This document shows positions 20,932-30,287 of a stretch of 64,000 bases of DNA, piece by piece. Position numbers and translations under genes: made by a program. Under the pieces are notes generated by a model that was not told the origin of the DNA, did no database searches, and saw only the letters and a list, made by a program, of their open reading frames with translations. The DNA is from Paenibacillus sp. PastM-3. Its GTDB lineage: Bacteria > Bacillota > Bacilli > Paenibacillales > Paenibacillaceae. How positions within the stretch are numbered: the first letter of the stretch is position 1; each line of letters starts with the position of its first letter. Where the stretch lies: contig NZ_JARXXP010000003.1 of NCBI RefSeq assembly GCF_029893965.1, positions 1 through 64,000 of the forward strand. The letters are read 5' to 3'.

Positions 20932-21399
20932 CTAAGGTTGATATGGAGGGACTTCCATTACCTTTAGTCTACCGTCAACTCTTTTAATTGTGTAGGTAAA
21001 CTTATCAGTGATTATGTCGGACTCCTGTGTCTGGAACAAGGTTCCGTCTTCATGCTGAAACGTAATCACGAATTTATATTCATCCTTGCTTACCTCAGTC
21101 TGATCAAGAATTTCTTTAAGAGAGATATTAGGAATCAGCTCTAGATACTGATTGAATAATTTTTGCTCGTTGTCAGGGTCTGTTTCAGGAAATAAATTCA
21201 TGAACCCCTGGTAGCTACCGCCGTATAACTCGACCAATGTGTCAGCATCTCTATTAACGATGGCCTGCAAATATTGCTCCAACGTATGCTGCACATTCTC
21301 ATCAGGACTCATCTTTTCTGAGTTTACCCTATTATTGTTGCTGCATCCCGCAAGGAAGAAAGCACAGATGACGCATGCGAATATCATTTTCTTCATCAT
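20932..21399 (-). CDS. Small lipoprotein of unknown function
   Basis: 155 residues with a clear lipoprotein signal (MIFACVICAFFLAGCSNN, lipobox LAGC). The mature part is predicted alpha/beta and contains a VQHTLEQYLQAIVNRDADTL helix resembling the start of NTF2-like or DUF4878-like domains, then TFQHEDGTLFQTQ and DGRLKVMEVPPYQ strands. An extracytoplasmic NTF2-like lipoprotein is the best description. It is divergent from the response regulator gene, but nothing shows a functional link. Confidence 0.75.
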   Translation of the reverse strand: MMKKMIFACVICAFFLAGCSNNNRVNSEKMSPDENVQHTLEQYLQAIVNRDADTLVELYGGSYQGFMNLFPETDPDNEQKLFNQYLELIPNISLKEILDQTEVSKDEYKFVITFQHEDGTLFQTQESDIITDKFTYTIKRVDGRLKVMEVPPYQP

Positions 21400-21498
21400 T
21401 CATTTTCTCCTATTCTGTCATTTGATTTTTGCCTTACACATCTTTAGAGTGTGTAACATAATTATATATTTGAAATTCCTGTCTTGTCGCTCGGTTTG

Positions 21499-21525
21499 GG
21501 TGACATATTTAAAGGGAAGGTGACA
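21499..21525 (-). promoter_or_regulatory. Direct-repeat operator of the Bce/Yxd-type regulator (upstream of its own gene)
   Basis: GGTGACA occurs at 21499-21505 and 21519-21525, exactly 20 bases apart; read on the minus strand this is TGTCACC twice. The same core, GTCACC, appears twice at 20-base spacing upstream of the ABC transporter genes of this locus. This is consistent with autoregulation by the OmpR-type regulator encoded just downstream. Confidence 0.55.
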
Positions 21526-21598
21526 ATTTTATCATTTGGGAGTTGTACAAAAACGGGGCACGAAGCTTTTCTGGACTCCGAATAAGGGAGGGGCGTTA

Positions 21599-22282
21599 AT
21601 GGAATTTAATATATTTGTAGTTGAAGATGATCAGGCATTATTCGAAGCGCTGCAAACCGGACTGGAAGCTTGGGCGTTCCGGGTTACGAAACCGGATAAT
21701 TTTAATGAGGTAATGCGTTCGTTTCTTGATCAGCAGCCTCATCTTGTAATCATGGATATCACGCTGCCTAAATTTGACGGTTTTCATTGGTGCAGGGAGA
21801 TTCGCTCTGTATCCCAAGTACCCATCATTTTCTTATCTTCCCGTGATCACCCGTTAGATATGGTTATGGCGCTTAATATGGGTGCGGATGATTTTGTCCA
21901 GAAACCTTTTCATACGAATGTGCTGTATGCCAAAATTCAAGCAATTCTCCGTCGGACGTACGCTTATGGGGAAACCCAGGCAGATACACTCGAATGGAAC
22001 GGTGCCCTAATTGATTTAAAGCGGGGTGTGATCCGAAAATCATTCGAGGAAGCAGACTTGACCAAAAATGAATTTTTCTTACTGCTTGCGCTGGTGAAGT
22101 TCAACAATTCTGTTATTTCACGTCATGATCTGATTCGTAAGCTATGGGAGGATGAGCAGTTCGTAAATGATAATACTCTTACTGCTAATATCACCCGTTT
22201 GCGGCAGAAGTTAGAACCGCTTGGGCTTTCAGATGCAATTGTGACAAAGAAAGGGATGGGTTATATGGCAGTAACTTTATAG
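21599..22282 (+). CDS. OmpR-family response regulator (BceR/YxdJ-like)
   Basis: 227 residues: receiver domain with phospho-acceptor Asp53 (LVIMDITLP) and the acidic pair in VVEDD, then a winged-helix DNA-binding domain ending VTKKGMGYMAV. Order and size of this locus (regulator, kinase, ATPase, permease, small secreted protein) match yxdJ-yxdK-yxdL-yxdM-yxeA of B. subtilis, which responds to cationic antimicrobial peptides. I placed the start at the ATG after GGGAGGGG rather than a longer in-frame start. The kinase gene follows after 13 bases. Confidence 0.92.
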   Translation: MEFNIFVVEDDQALFEALQTGLEAWAFRVTKPDNFNEVMRSFLDQQPHLVIMDITLPKFDGFHWCREIRSVSQVPIIFLSSRDHPLDMVMALNMGADDFVQKPFHTNVLYAKIQAILRRTYAYGETQADTLEWNGALIDLKRGVIRKSFEEADLTKNEFFLLLALVKFNNSVISRHDLIRKLWEDEQFVNDNTLTANITRLRQKLEPLGLSDAIVTKKGMGYMAVTL

Positions 22283-22295
22283 GAGGAAAGATGAT

Positions 22296-23342
22296 ATGTT
22301 AGTACGTTACGTTATTTCAAGAAAAAGCTGGATCCTGCTTTTTATCAGTTTGCTGGGTGTGACTGACCTGTTAATAGTTCTCGATCAGGGAGTAAGTGTT
22401 GAACCCGCTTCTTTCATATACTTAAATTCGTTGTATATTATTGTGTTTGTTGTATTTTTCCTTTGGCGGTATAGGAAAGAAACCAGGTATCTGGCAGCAG
22501 TTGCCAAACTGCAGGATTTTATGTCCGATGACTGGTTTGAGAGTCTTCCTGAACCTGACAATGAATTAGATAAGATTACGGGCCATGTATTAAGAGAGGC
22601 TTCATCCCATTTCAAACGGAAGCTTTCTGGGGTGAAGGACGCGCAGCTGATTGAGAATGATTTTATTGCGTCCTGGATTCATGAAATTAAGACTCCTCTT
22701 ACCGCTATGAAACTGATTATGGCCGCACGCCAAAATGATCCGGATATCCGCAAAATTGAAACAGAATGGCTGAGGATTCATCTGCTTGTAGACCGTCAGC
22801 TGTATATGACACGCCTTCCTGCCCTGGAATCGGACTATGTTCTTGAACAGGTGTCGTTACAACGTCTTGCGACAGAAGAAGTGCGGGAACTGGCTCCCTG
22901 GTGTATGGAGAAAAACCTGGCAGTCATTATTGAAGGCAATGATGCTACCGTCGTTACAGACCGTAAATGGTGCCGTTTTATCGTTAGGCAGTTATTGACC
23001 AATGCCATTAAATACAGTCCTGCAGACACGTCACTCACATTCAGGACAAATGTTACGGAACAAGAGAAGGTCTTTCTGGATTTAATTGACGAGGGTCCCG
23101 GTATTGAGCATCATGACCTTCCGCGAATTTTTGACAAAGGATTTACCGGCGGGAATGGAAGAATTCATAATGCTTCTACTGGACTCGGCCTCTATCTTGC
23201 CCAAACCGTTGCAGCCAAAATTGGAATTACCCTTCAAGTCCAATCCAGTCAGCCGCAAGGTACGACAATGCGGATGACCTTTACAGATTCTAATGCATTC
23301 GAGACCGTTAGAAGAGGACAAGCGGATCATATCCCGTTATGA
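22296..23342 (+). CDS. Intramembrane-sensing histidine kinase (BceS/YxdK-like)
   Basis: The 348-residue kinase has two N-terminal membrane helices (about 12-30 and 40-58) joined by a very short extracytoplasmic loop and no sensor domain, the hallmark of Bce-type kinases that sense through the partner ABC transporter. The phospho-acceptor is His129 in SWIHEIKTPLTA, and the ATPase domain has DEGPGI and GLGLYLA. It is followed immediately by a terminator, so the two-component pair and the transporter are separate transcripts. Confidence 0.92.
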   Translation: MLVRYVISRKSWILLFISLLGVTDLLIVLDQGVSVEPASFIYLNSLYIIVFVVFFLWRYRKETRYLAAVAKLQDFMSDDWFESLPEPDNELDKITGHVLREASSHFKRKLSGVKDAQLIENDFIASWIHEIKTPLTAMKLIMAARQNDPDIRKIETEWLRIHLLVDRQLYMTRLPALESDYVLEQVSLQRLATEEVRELAPWCMEKNLAVIIEGNDATVVTDRKWCRFIVRQLLTNAIKYSPADTSLTFRTNVTEQEKVFLDLIDEGPGIEHHDLPRIFDKGFTGGNGRIHNASTGLGLYLAQTVAAKIGITLQVQSSQPQGTTMRMTFTDSNAFETVRRGQADHIPL

Positions 23343-23371
23343 ACAGCCAAGGTCATCCTGGCTGTTTTTTT
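23342..23371 (+). terminator. Intrinsic terminator between kinase and ABC genes
   Basis: AACAGCCA and TGGCTGTT pair around a 9-base loop and are followed by TTTTTTT. The stem begins at the last base of the kinase stop codon. Confidence 0.88.
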
Positions 23372-23386
23372 GTTAACCTGACGAAT

Positions 23387-23462
23387 TCGTCACCTACCAC
23401 TGCAACTCGTCACCTGAAACGTGCGACACCCGGGATATATGCGCGTAAACTTAACCTATAAT
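23387..23462 (+). promoter_or_regulatory. Promoter with direct-repeat operator for the peptide-stress ABC genes
   Basis: TCGTCACCT occurs at 23387-23395 and 23407-23415, a perfect 9-bp direct repeat with 20-base period, sharing the GTCACC core with the repeat before the regulator gene. A TATAAT -10 lies at 23457-23462 with no good -35, as expected for a promoter activated by a BceR-type regulator. Confidence 0.65.
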
Positions 23463-23481
23463 CAAATTTGGGAGGTTCACT

Positions 23482-24267
23482 ATGAATGAAATGAAAGGAC
23501 AAGATACAGTATTGCATGCCCGGAATGTTCACAAGGCATATGGCTCACGGGGCAGTTCCCAGCATGTTCTCAAAGGTATTGATTTACGCGTTCTTCGTAA
23601 AGAATTCGTCGGTATCATGGGTCCCTCCGGTTCCGGCAAGACCACCCTGCTAAATGTACTTGCCACGATTGACCGGACCACTGACGGTACGATATTAATC
23701 GATAATGAAGATATATCCGCCATGAACAACGCTGCCCTTTCCGCGTTCCGCCGCAACAAGCTTGGCTTCATCTTCCAGGATTACAATCTTCTTGATACGT
23801 TGACGGTAAAAGAAAATATCCTTCTGCCGGTATCTCTCAGCAAGCTGAGTAAAAAGCAGGCAGAGAGAGAGTTTACAGCGATTGCAAATGTACTGGGCAT
23901 TAAGGAATTGTCGGAGAAATATCCCTTCGAAATATCAGGAGGACAAAAACAGCGCACTGCAGCCGGACGGGCTTTGATCCATCAGCCTTCCATCATCTTT
24001 GCAGACGAACCGACGGGAGCGCTGGATTCCAAATCCGCATCATCGCTGTTGTCCGTAATGGACGAGGTGAACCGGACCAGAGAGGTCACAATTATCATGG
24101 TCACGCACGATCCGGTCGCATCCAGCTATTGTAACCGCGTGGTCTTTCTGAAAGACGGGAAAATTTATTCCGAATTGTACCGGGGGGAGAAATCCAGACA
24201 GTCGTTCTTCAAGGAAATCATTGATGTGCAGGCTGTATTAGGGGGCGATAATATTGACGGTATTTGA
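23482..24267 (+). CDS. Bce-type ABC transporter ATP-binding protein (YxdL-like)
   Basis: The 261-residue ATPase has Walker A (GPSGSGKTT), the Q-loop region ([18 protein letters not shown]), signature ISGGQKQR and Walker [14 protein letters not shown]. It belongs to the MacB/LolD-like class that partners BceB-type permeases. It works with the large permease overlapping its 3' end to remove or sense antimicrobial peptides at the membrane. A GGGAGG site sits 8 bases before the ATG. Confidence 0.94.
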   Translation: MNEMKGQDTVLHARNVHKAYGSRGSSQHVLKGIDLRVLRKEFVGIMGPSGSGKTTLLNVLATIDRTTDGTILIDNEDISAMNNAALSAFRRNKLGFIFQDYNLLDTLTVKENILLPVSLSKLSKKQAEREFTAIANVLGIKELSEKYPFEISGGQKQRTAAGRALIHQPSIIFADEPTGALDSKSASSLLSVMDEVNRTREVTIIMVTHDPVASSYCNRVVFLKDGKIYSELYRGEKSRQSFFKEIIDVQAVLGGDNIDGI

Positions 24268-26185
24268 TCTGGCACTCCGCAGTATGCGGCAGAATGTGAA
24301 ACATTACTATCTGTATTTTTTCGCCCTGATTTTCAGTATGAGCCTGTTCTTCGTCTTTGCATCACTCAAGTATGATCAGCAGGTACAGAACATGCTGGAT
24401 TCAAGTGTGAATATCACGACAGCCTTTCAGTCCGCAGCGGTCCTGCTTGTGGTAATCATAGGGATTTTTGCGGTTTCCTCTAACGGTATTTTCTTACGCA
24501 GACGCAGCCGGGAAATCGGATTATACCAGCTCATCGGCCTTTCCAAGGGTTGGATTATCCGTTATTTACTCATTGAGAATATCTTGCTGGGTTTAAGTGC
24601 TTTAATAGCAGGGATTATCTCCGGAGCGCTGGTGTCCCGCCTGTTTGTCCTGATTTTAATGAAACTGCTCAATCTGGACGGCCTGCCTTCGATAAATTTT
24701 TCTGTACCGGCAGCCATAGAAACGGCAGTAGTGTTTATTCTTATCATCTTTATTACTTCCACTCAGATGATAGTTATGATCAACCGCAGAACCCTGCTCG
24801 GCTTATTCCAAGCAGATAAGCAGCCTGACCTTGTCAGCAGGCGGCCCTCCATTCTTACGGCTATATTAGCTGTACTTGGTGTTATAATGATCGGCTACGG
24901 CTATCAGTTATCGGGACGTATGGTAGATGAGCAGCTAGCAGTTAATGCGATGTTGGTATTGGCATCTACAATAACAGGAACCTATATCTTATTCCGGGTG
25001 ACAATCAGATGGTGTCTTTACTGGTTCCGCAGACGTAAAAAAGGACACTTAGGCCTGTACAACAGCCTATCGCTTGCCCCACTAATGCACCGTATGAAAG
25101 CTAATGCCAACTCGCTCACTTTAATTACTGTGCTCTCAGCTTTAACCCTTACACTGGTTGCCATGGCGTATTCTATCTATTACTCTGTAGAGCAAGTCAC
25201 CCGGGATGAATATCCTTATGATTTCGTAATTGAGAATAACCAGCGGGATGCAGCTGCGTTTACAGCCGAGCTGGAAAGCGAAGGTATTCATTATAATCAC
25301 CACACCATCGATACGTTCCGGGTTAACGGTGTTGTCCTGGATCCGATGACTACATCGGGATATAGAACAGGCGTGTTATTATGGCTTCCGGCTGAACAGT
25401 TGCAACAAACCGGCAGAGATATCCCTGTACCTGACTATGGCGAGGCAGTAGAATATAATGCTTCTGCACTGAGCTTATATGATGACATTGATATCTCTAA
25501 ACGTTATCCAACCATGATTGAACTGCGCTCAGACAAACAGACCAAGAGTTATCCAATGAATGAAATATTCTTGGAAAACATTATAAATTCTGGAATTTCA
25601 GGCAGACAAATATTAGTGTCTGAAGTAACCATGGAAGAAGTCGAGCGGAGAATGTCAGGCACGGATGGTTTTGAACGGGTTCAGATAGATACAATTCAAG
25701 TTCCGGACCGGAATGAGCTTGAGCTTGCTTCCCTCCTCTACCAGAAGTACAAGACGGATGATTTTTATTCGACAGATTACTATTCCCGCTACAGAAGTCT
25801 GCTTGAACAATCCGGATTATTAATCTTTATTGCTGCCTTTCTGGGACTTGCCTTTCTTGCTTCTACCGGCAGCATTCTGTACTTTAAACAGATGAGCGAA
25901 GCCGAGCAGGAGAAACAGAGCTTTAGAACATTGCGTCAGCTTGGTTTTGATGAAAAGATGATCATGAAAGGCGTTTTGAGGAAGCAAATGCTGGTGTTCC
26001 TGCTCCCGCTGTTCATTGGAATATTACATTCAATTTATGCAGTCAAGGCGAGTTATTTCATAACTCTTTCGGACGATACGATCCCTGCGATGATTGCGAT
26101 GGGAGCTTATGCCGCAATTTACTTTATGTTCGCTTTCTTCACTCTTGGGTATTACAAAAAAATCGTGAAAAACGCTATGTTATAA
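24254..26185 (+). CDS. Bce-type ABC transporter permease (YxdM-like)
   Basis: The 643-residue FtsX-superfamily permease has about ten membrane segments and one large extracytoplasmic domain (roughly residues 310-510) between helices 7 and 8, the layout of BceB-type peptide-sensing transporters. The N-terminus ([20 protein letters not shown]) is typical. I accept a TTG start that overlaps the ATPase gene by 14 bases, preceded by GGGGG, because downstream ATGs would remove the conserved first helix. Together with the kinase it forms the flux-sensing complex. Confidence 0.92.
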   Translation: MTVFDLALRSMRQNVKHYYLYFFALIFSMSLFFVFASLKYDQQVQNMLDSSVNITTAFQSAAVLLVVIIGIFAVSSNGIFLRRRSREIGLYQLIGLSKGWIIRYLLIENILLGLSALIAGIISGALVSRLFVLILMKLLNLDGLPSINFSVPAAIETAVVFILIIFITSTQMIVMINRRTLLGLFQADKQPDLVSRRPSILTAILAVLGVIMIGYGYQLSGRMVDEQLAVNAMLVLASTITGTYILFRVTIRWCLYWFRRRKKGHLGLYNSLSLAPLMHRMKANANSLTLITVLSALTLTLVAMAYSIYYSVEQVTRDEYPYDFVIENNQRDAAAFTAELESEGIHYNHHTIDTFRVNGVVLDPMTTSGYRTGVLLWLPAEQLQQTGRDIPVPDYGEAVEYNASALSLYDDIDISKRYPTMIELRSDKQTKSYPMNEIFLENIINSGISGRQILVSEVTMEEVERRMSGTDGFERVQIDTIQVPDRNELELASLLYQKYKTDDFYSTDYYSRYRSLLEQSGLLIFIAAFLGLAFLASTGSILYFKQMSEAEQEKQSFRTLRQLGFDEKMIMKGVLRKQMLVFLLPLFIGILHSIYAVKASYFITLSDDTIPAMIAMGAYAAIYFMFAFFTLGYYKKIVKNAML

Positions 26186-26210
26186 CAACTACTAATGGAG
26201 GTAAATAAGC

Positions 26211-26567
26211 ATGAAAAAACCTGTGATTATTATTCTGATCGCGCTGGTTGTGTGCTCGGTCCTGTATATAACTTTTAAACGGGAGTTTGATCAGTTCAAC
26301 CCATTGTATAAGGAACAATATGTATATGCTGTAATTAAAAAGCCAGCCAAGAAAGAAGGTAAAAATGAATGGATTCGCTACAGATACAATCTGACAGGTT
26401 ACACAGGTGAAGGAGAGAAGGAAAAGATCACTTTCTCTTCAGACAAAGAACAGCAACCGGAAAGCTATGTCAGGGTGCTTGCTAAGGGAGCCTATACGAA
26501 AGAATGGATTATAATCGAAGAGGAAGTGATTCCGGAGAAAGTCTTAAACCAGCTACGTTCCCATTGA
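26211..26567 (+). CDS. YxeA-family (DUF1093) small secreted or anchored protein
   Basis: 118 residues: an N-terminal membrane helix (VIIILIALVVCSVLYITF) followed by an extracytoplasmic beta-rich domain with the family patterns YVYAVIKKP, YRYNLTGYTGEGEKEKITF and YVRVLAKGAYTKEW. YxeA proteins are encoded with Yxd-type transporters in bacilli; their function is not established. An ATGGAGG site precedes the ATG 26 bases after the permease, so it belongs to the ABC operon. Confidence 0.85.
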   Translation: MKKPVIIILIALVVCSVLYITFKREFDQFNPLYKEQYVYAVIKKPAKKEGKNEWIRYRYNLTGYTGEGEKEKITFSSDKEQQPESYVRVLAKGAYTKEWIIIEEEVIPEKVLNQLRSH

Positions 26568-26583
26568 TAGCGGAACAACAAAC

Positions 26584-26626
26584 CTCTCTTTAGAAGCAAA
26601 ATAAATTTAATAGCTTCTAAAGAGAG
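26584..26626. terminator. Long perfect hairpin between convergent genes
   Basis: CTCTCTTTAGAAGC and its exact complement GCTTCTAAAGAGAG form a 14-bp stem with a 15-base AT-rich loop between convergent yxeA-like and gntR-type genes. There is no T-run on either side, so it may stop transcription weakly or act by stabilising the 3' ends. Confidence 0.6.
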
Positions 26627-26631
26627 CCTGC

Positions 26632-27285
26632 CTAGCCCCGGATATAATCCGCAAAATTCTCCTGCAGATACAGGGAATTAATATCCTCCCGCAAATGGTG
26701 GTGGATCAGCGCCTCCAGCTTGTCGGTTTCCCGCCGGGTCATATATTCCAGAATGTGCTGGTGCTCGTTCCAGATTTCCTCCAGCTTTTCTTTTCTCAGC
26801 ATGTGCAGTCTGCGGTAGCGGACATAATGCACATTGGACTGCTGAATCAGGTTCCACAGGTACTCCCGTCCGGCCAGCCGGAATAAGGCGGCGTGAAATG
26901 CATCGTCCAGGTTGAGGAACGGTTCGGTGGCATTGTCTTCACGGATGACGGCCTTCTGGCGGTCCAGTATATCCTTCAGCTCATGCACGCCTTTCAGCGC
27001 AAGATGCTCCGAGAGATATTTGATGATCTCCTTCTCCAGCACACTCCGCAGAAAAATAATCTGCTCCACCGACTCCAGATCAATGAAAGAGACCAGATTC
27101 CCCTTTTTGGGATAAATATCGATATACGATTCCAGACTGAGCTGCTTCAGCACATCGCGCAGCGGGGTCCGTGAAATCTGGAACCGTTCGGACAGGACAG
27201 TCTCACTGAGGATAGTGCCCGGCTTCAGGGTCAGGGTGAGGATTTCCTGCTTCAGTGTCTTCATAATTTCTTCTTTGATTGACAT
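26632..27285 (-). CDS. GntR-family (FadR/FCD subfamily) regulator of hexuronate genes
   Basis: 217 residues: an N-terminal winged helix (EEIMKTLKQEILTLTLKPG, then SERFQISRTPLRDVLKQLS) and a C-terminal all-helical FCD ligand domain with metal-ligand-type residues (DDAFHAALF, HQHILEYM, HHLREDINSL). It is divergent from uxuA, and the intergenic region has two TGTATAC-type operators, so it is probably a repressor relieved by a hexuronate intermediate such as fructuronate or by glucuronate (inference). Confidence 0.9.
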   Translation of the reverse strand: MSIKEEIMKTLKQEILTLTLKPGTILSETVLSERFQISRTPLRDVLKQLSLESYIDIYPKKGNLVSFIDLESVEQIIFLRSVLEKEIIKYLSEHLALKGVHELKDILDRQKAVIREDNATEPFLNLDDAFHAALFRLAGREYLWNLIQQSNVHYVRYRRLHMLRKEKLEEIWNEHQHILEYMTRRETDKLEALIHHHLREDINSLYLQENFADYIRG

Positions 27286-27320
27286 GGCTACTTTTGCTCC
27301 ATCGTTTGTATTTTAAGAAC

Positions 27321-27330
27321 TAGTATACAT
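27321..27330. promoter_or_regulatory. GntR-type operator near the regulator's own start
   Basis: TAGTATACAT shares the GTATACA core with the palindrome at 27469 and lies about 36 bases upstream of the gntR-type start, fitting autoregulation. Confidence 0.5.
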
Positions 27331-27429
27331 CATGCCAAGGGTTAATAAAAGAATACATTCAGGACTCTTGTGAAAAAAGCCGCAAATTCCGCCGGTGTAA
27401 GGGCATACATATACGATTTTAATTGGGTA

Positions 27430-27480
27430 TTGACAACTTTAGAAGGTTTAAATTATGATCAAGTCGAACTTGTATACAAG
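27430..27480 (+). promoter_or_regulatory. uxu promoter and palindromic GntR operator
   Basis: TTGACA (27430-27435) and TATGAT (27454-27459) are spaced 18 bases. Immediately downstream, CTTGTATACAAG (27469-27480) is a perfect 12-bp palindrome with the T-GTATAC-A core bound by FadR-subfamily repressors. A repressor bound there would cover the start of transcription. Confidence 0.72.
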
Positions 27481-27579
27481 ATATCTTGTGTGTCAGTCTT
27501 ACCTTTGGCAGCTCGCTGTGAGTCTAATTGACACAATGCTTATTCATTTTGCTTTTTACATCATAAGGAGGGGTTATTT

Positions 27580-28656
27580 ATGAACATGACATGGAGATGG
27601 TACGGCGAAGGGAACGACAATATCACTCTGGACCATATCCGGCAAGTTCCGGGGGTAATGGGCATTGTGTGGTCGCTGCATCATAAGGTGGCCGGTGAAG
27701 TGTGGGAGATGGAGGAAATCCAGAAGGTTGCGGATCAGATTACGGCCAAAGGCTTCAGTACCGCTGTAGTAGAGAGTGTTAATGTTCATGATGATATCAA
27801 GATCGGCCTGCCGTCCCGCGACAAATACATCGACATTTACATTGATACGATCCGCAAGCTGGCCAAAGTCGGCGTAAAAGTCATCTGCTACAACTTTATG
27901 CCGGTGTTCGACTGGACGCGTACGGAGCTGTACAAGGAGTTGCCGGACGGATCGAACGCCCTCTTTTATGAAAAGGCTGCCATTACCGATAATCCGCGTG
28001 AAATGGTTGACCGTATCCTCAAAGGCGCAGGCCAGTTCACGATGCCCGGCTGGGAGCCGGAGCGTCTGGCTAAGCTCGATGATCTGTTCGCGGCTTATGC
28101 CGATGTGACAGAAGACAAATTGTTCGAGAACCTGGTGTACTTCCTTGAGCGTATCATGCCGGTATGTGAAGAAGCCGATATCAAAATGGCCATCCACCCC
28201 GATGATCCGGCCTGGCCGATCTTTGGGCTGCCGCGCATCATCCGCAGCCGCGATACGATCCGCCGGATGCTGGATGCCGTAGACAGCCCTTACAACGGAC
28301 TGACCTTCTGCACCGGTTCGCTCGGCACAAATCCCGAAAATGATCTGCCCGCGATGATCCGCGAGTTCCATGACCGGATTTATTTTGCCCATATCCGTAA
28401 CGTTAAGGTATTCGACAATGGGGACTTTATCGAAGTGTCACACCGCGGCCGCGACGGCAGTGTGGATGTGGCTGAGGTGGTAAAGGCCTATCATGAGAGC
28501 GGGTTCACCGGCTATGTGCGTCCGGACCACGGCCGTCACCTCTGGGGAGAAGAGAAGAACTGCCGTCCGGGCTATGGCCTCTACGACAGAGCGATGGGTA
28601 TTATGTATCTGCTTGGCGTATGGGATAGCCTGGAGAATGTAAAGGAGGCGAAGTAA
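27580..28656 (+). CDS. uxuA: Mannonate dehydratase
   Basis: This 358-residue enzyme converts D-mannonate to 2-keto-3-deoxygluconate, the third step of glucuronate breakdown. The N-terminus MTWRWYGEGNDNITLDHIRQ and blocks VICYNFMPVFDWTRTEL, MAIHPDDPAWPIFGLPRI, and HFRNVK-like YFAHIRNVKVF are typical of the TIM-barrel UxuA family. AAGGAGG precedes the ATG. It is first in a uxuA-uxuB-uxaC operon. No kdgK or kdgA gene is in the window, so the later steps must be encoded elsewhere. Confidence 0.96.
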   Translation: MNMTWRWYGEGNDNITLDHIRQVPGVMGIVWSLHHKVAGEVWEMEEIQKVADQITAKGFSTAVVESVNVHDDIKIGLPSRDKYIDIYIDTIRKLAKVGVKVICYNFMPVFDWTRTELYKELPDGSNALFYEKAAITDNPREMVDRILKGAGQFTMPGWEPERLAKLDDLFAAYADVTEDKLFENLVYFLERIMPVCEEADIKMAIHPDDPAWPIFGLPRIIRSRDTIRRMLDAVDSPYNGLTFCTGSLGTNPENDLPAMIREFHDRIYFAHIRNVKVFDNGDFIEVSHRGRDGSVDVAEVVKAYHESGFTGYVRPDHGRHLWGEEKNCRPGYGLYDRAMGIMYLLGVWDSLENVKEAK

Positions 28657-28657
28657 T

Positions 28658-30268
28658 ATGCTGCGCCTGACCCGATCCAGTATCCGGAAGGAAGCGGCCT
28701 CCTGGGAGGCCGCCGGTGTAGAGCTTCCCAAGTTCGACTATGACACAGTAGCGCAGAACACGCTGGTGAAGCCGGAATGGGTGCATTTCGGCGCAGGCAA
28801 CATCTTCCGCGGATTCGTGGCGAATGCCCATCAGAAGCTGCTCGACAGCGGAGCGGCGGACACGGGGATCATTGCGGCGGAGACGTTTGATTTTGAAATG
28901 ATCGACAAGGTCTACAAGCCTTATGACAATCTGACCCTGCTGGTGCTGATGAATGCGCGCGGCGACTTCCGGAAAAAAGTGGTCAGCAGCATCGTGGAAG
29001 GCATCACTGCCGACAAAACCCGCGAAGCGGATGACCGGCGGCTGACGGAAATCTTCGAGAACCCGAGCCTGCAGATGGCCAGCTTCACGATTACCGAGAA
29101 GGGTTATTCCCTGACCGGCCCGAACGGCCAATATCTCGGCATCGTGGAGAAGGATATCGCCGGCGGACCGGAGCAGCCGGTCCATGCGATGAGCATCGTG
29201 GCTGCCCTTGCATACAAGCGGTACCTGAAGGGCGCATACCCGTTGACTTTTGTCAGCATGGATAACTGCTCGCATAACGGGGATAAGCTCAAGAACGGGA
29301 TCGTTACAATTGCCAAGGAGTGGGCGGCAAAAGGCTCGGTGGAAACAGGCTTCGTGGACTATCTGCTGAATGAGCAGCTGATTACCTTCCCGCTGTCGAT
29401 GATCGACAAAATCACGCCACGCCCGTCCGAAACCGTTCAGGCTGCATTGCTGGAGCAGGGCATCGGCGAAATGGATGTCATTGTTACCTCCAAAAACACG
29501 TATACAGCTCCGTTTGTGAATGCCGAGATCAGCGAATATCTGGTCATTGAAGACAAATTCACGAACGGCCGTCCGGCGCTTGAGCAGGCGGGGATTATTT
29601 TCACCGACCGGGATACGGTCAATAATATAGAAACCATGAAGGTAACTACCTGCCTTAATCCGCTGCATACGGCCCTTGCCGTATCCGGCTGCCTGCTTGG
29701 CTACACCCTGATCGCTGATGAGATGAAGGACGATACGCTGCGCAAGCTGGTTGAGATTATCGGCTACAAGGAAGGGCTGCCGGTTGTTGTGGATCCGGGT
29801 ATTATCAGTCCGAAGCAGTTCCTGGATGAGGTGCTGAAGGAGCGCTTCGCCAATCCGTTCATTCCCGATGCGCCGCAGCGGATCGCGACAGATACCTCGC
29901 AGAAGGTCGGCATCCGCTTTGGAGAAACGATCAAGTCCTATGTCCGCAGAGAGGACCTGGACCCGGCTGACTTAACGGCTATTCCGCTGGCTATTGCAGT
30001 ATGGTGCCGTTATCTGCTGGGCGTGGACGATAAAGGCGAAGCCTTTACGCTTAGTCCTGACCCGCTGCTTGATACACTGCAAGGCCATCTGCAGGGCGTG
30101 AAGCTGGGCGACACCGCCTCTAATGTACGCGCTATTCTCGAAGATGAGCAGTTGTTCGGCGTGAAGCTGTATGACATCGGGCTTGGCGGCAAGATCGAGG
30201 GCATGTTCTACGAGCTGCTGGCCGGACCGGGAGCGGTAAGAAGCACACTTGAGAAATACGTGAAATAA
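28658..30268 (+). CDS. uxuB: Fructuronate reductase (mannitol dehydrogenase family)
   Basis: 536 residues of the polyol-specific long-chain dehydrogenase family, reducing D-fructuronate to D-mannonate with NADH. WVHFGAGNIFRGFVA near residues 35-50 is the nucleotide-binding glycine motif, and SMDNCSHNGDKL is the conserved mid-protein block including the Asp-Asn-Cys stretch. Conserved Lys and His residues appear in MIDKITPRPSE and CLNPLHTALA. Starts two bases after uxuA with AAAGGAGG. Between UxuA and UxaC, fructuronate is the expected substrate rather than tagaturonate. Confidence 0.93.
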   Translation: MLRLTRSSIRKEAASWEAAGVELPKFDYDTVAQNTLVKPEWVHFGAGNIFRGFVANAHQKLLDSGAADTGIIAAETFDFEMIDKVYKPYDNLTLLVLMNARGDFRKKVVSSIVEGITADKTREADDRRLTEIFENPSLQMASFTITEKGYSLTGPNGQYLGIVEKDIAGGPEQPVHAMSIVAALAYKRYLKGAYPLTFVSMDNCSHNGDKLKNGIVTIAKEWAAKGSVETGFVDYLLNEQLITFPLSMIDKITPRPSETVQAALLEQGIGEMDVIVTSKNTYTAPFVNAEISEYLVIEDKFTNGRPALEQAGIIFTDRDTVNNIETMKVTTCLNPLHTALAVSGCLLGYTLIADEMKDDTLRKLVEIIGYKEGLPVVVDPGIISPKQFLDEVLKERFANPFIPDAPQRIATDTSQKVGIRFGETIKSYVRREDLDPADLTAIPLAIAVWCRYLLGVDDKGEAFTLSPDPLLDTLQGHLQGVKLGDTASNVRAILEDEQLFGVKLYDIGLGGKIEGMFYELLAGPGAVRSTLEKYVK

Positions 30269-30287
30269 AGGCAGGGGGGCAAACGTA

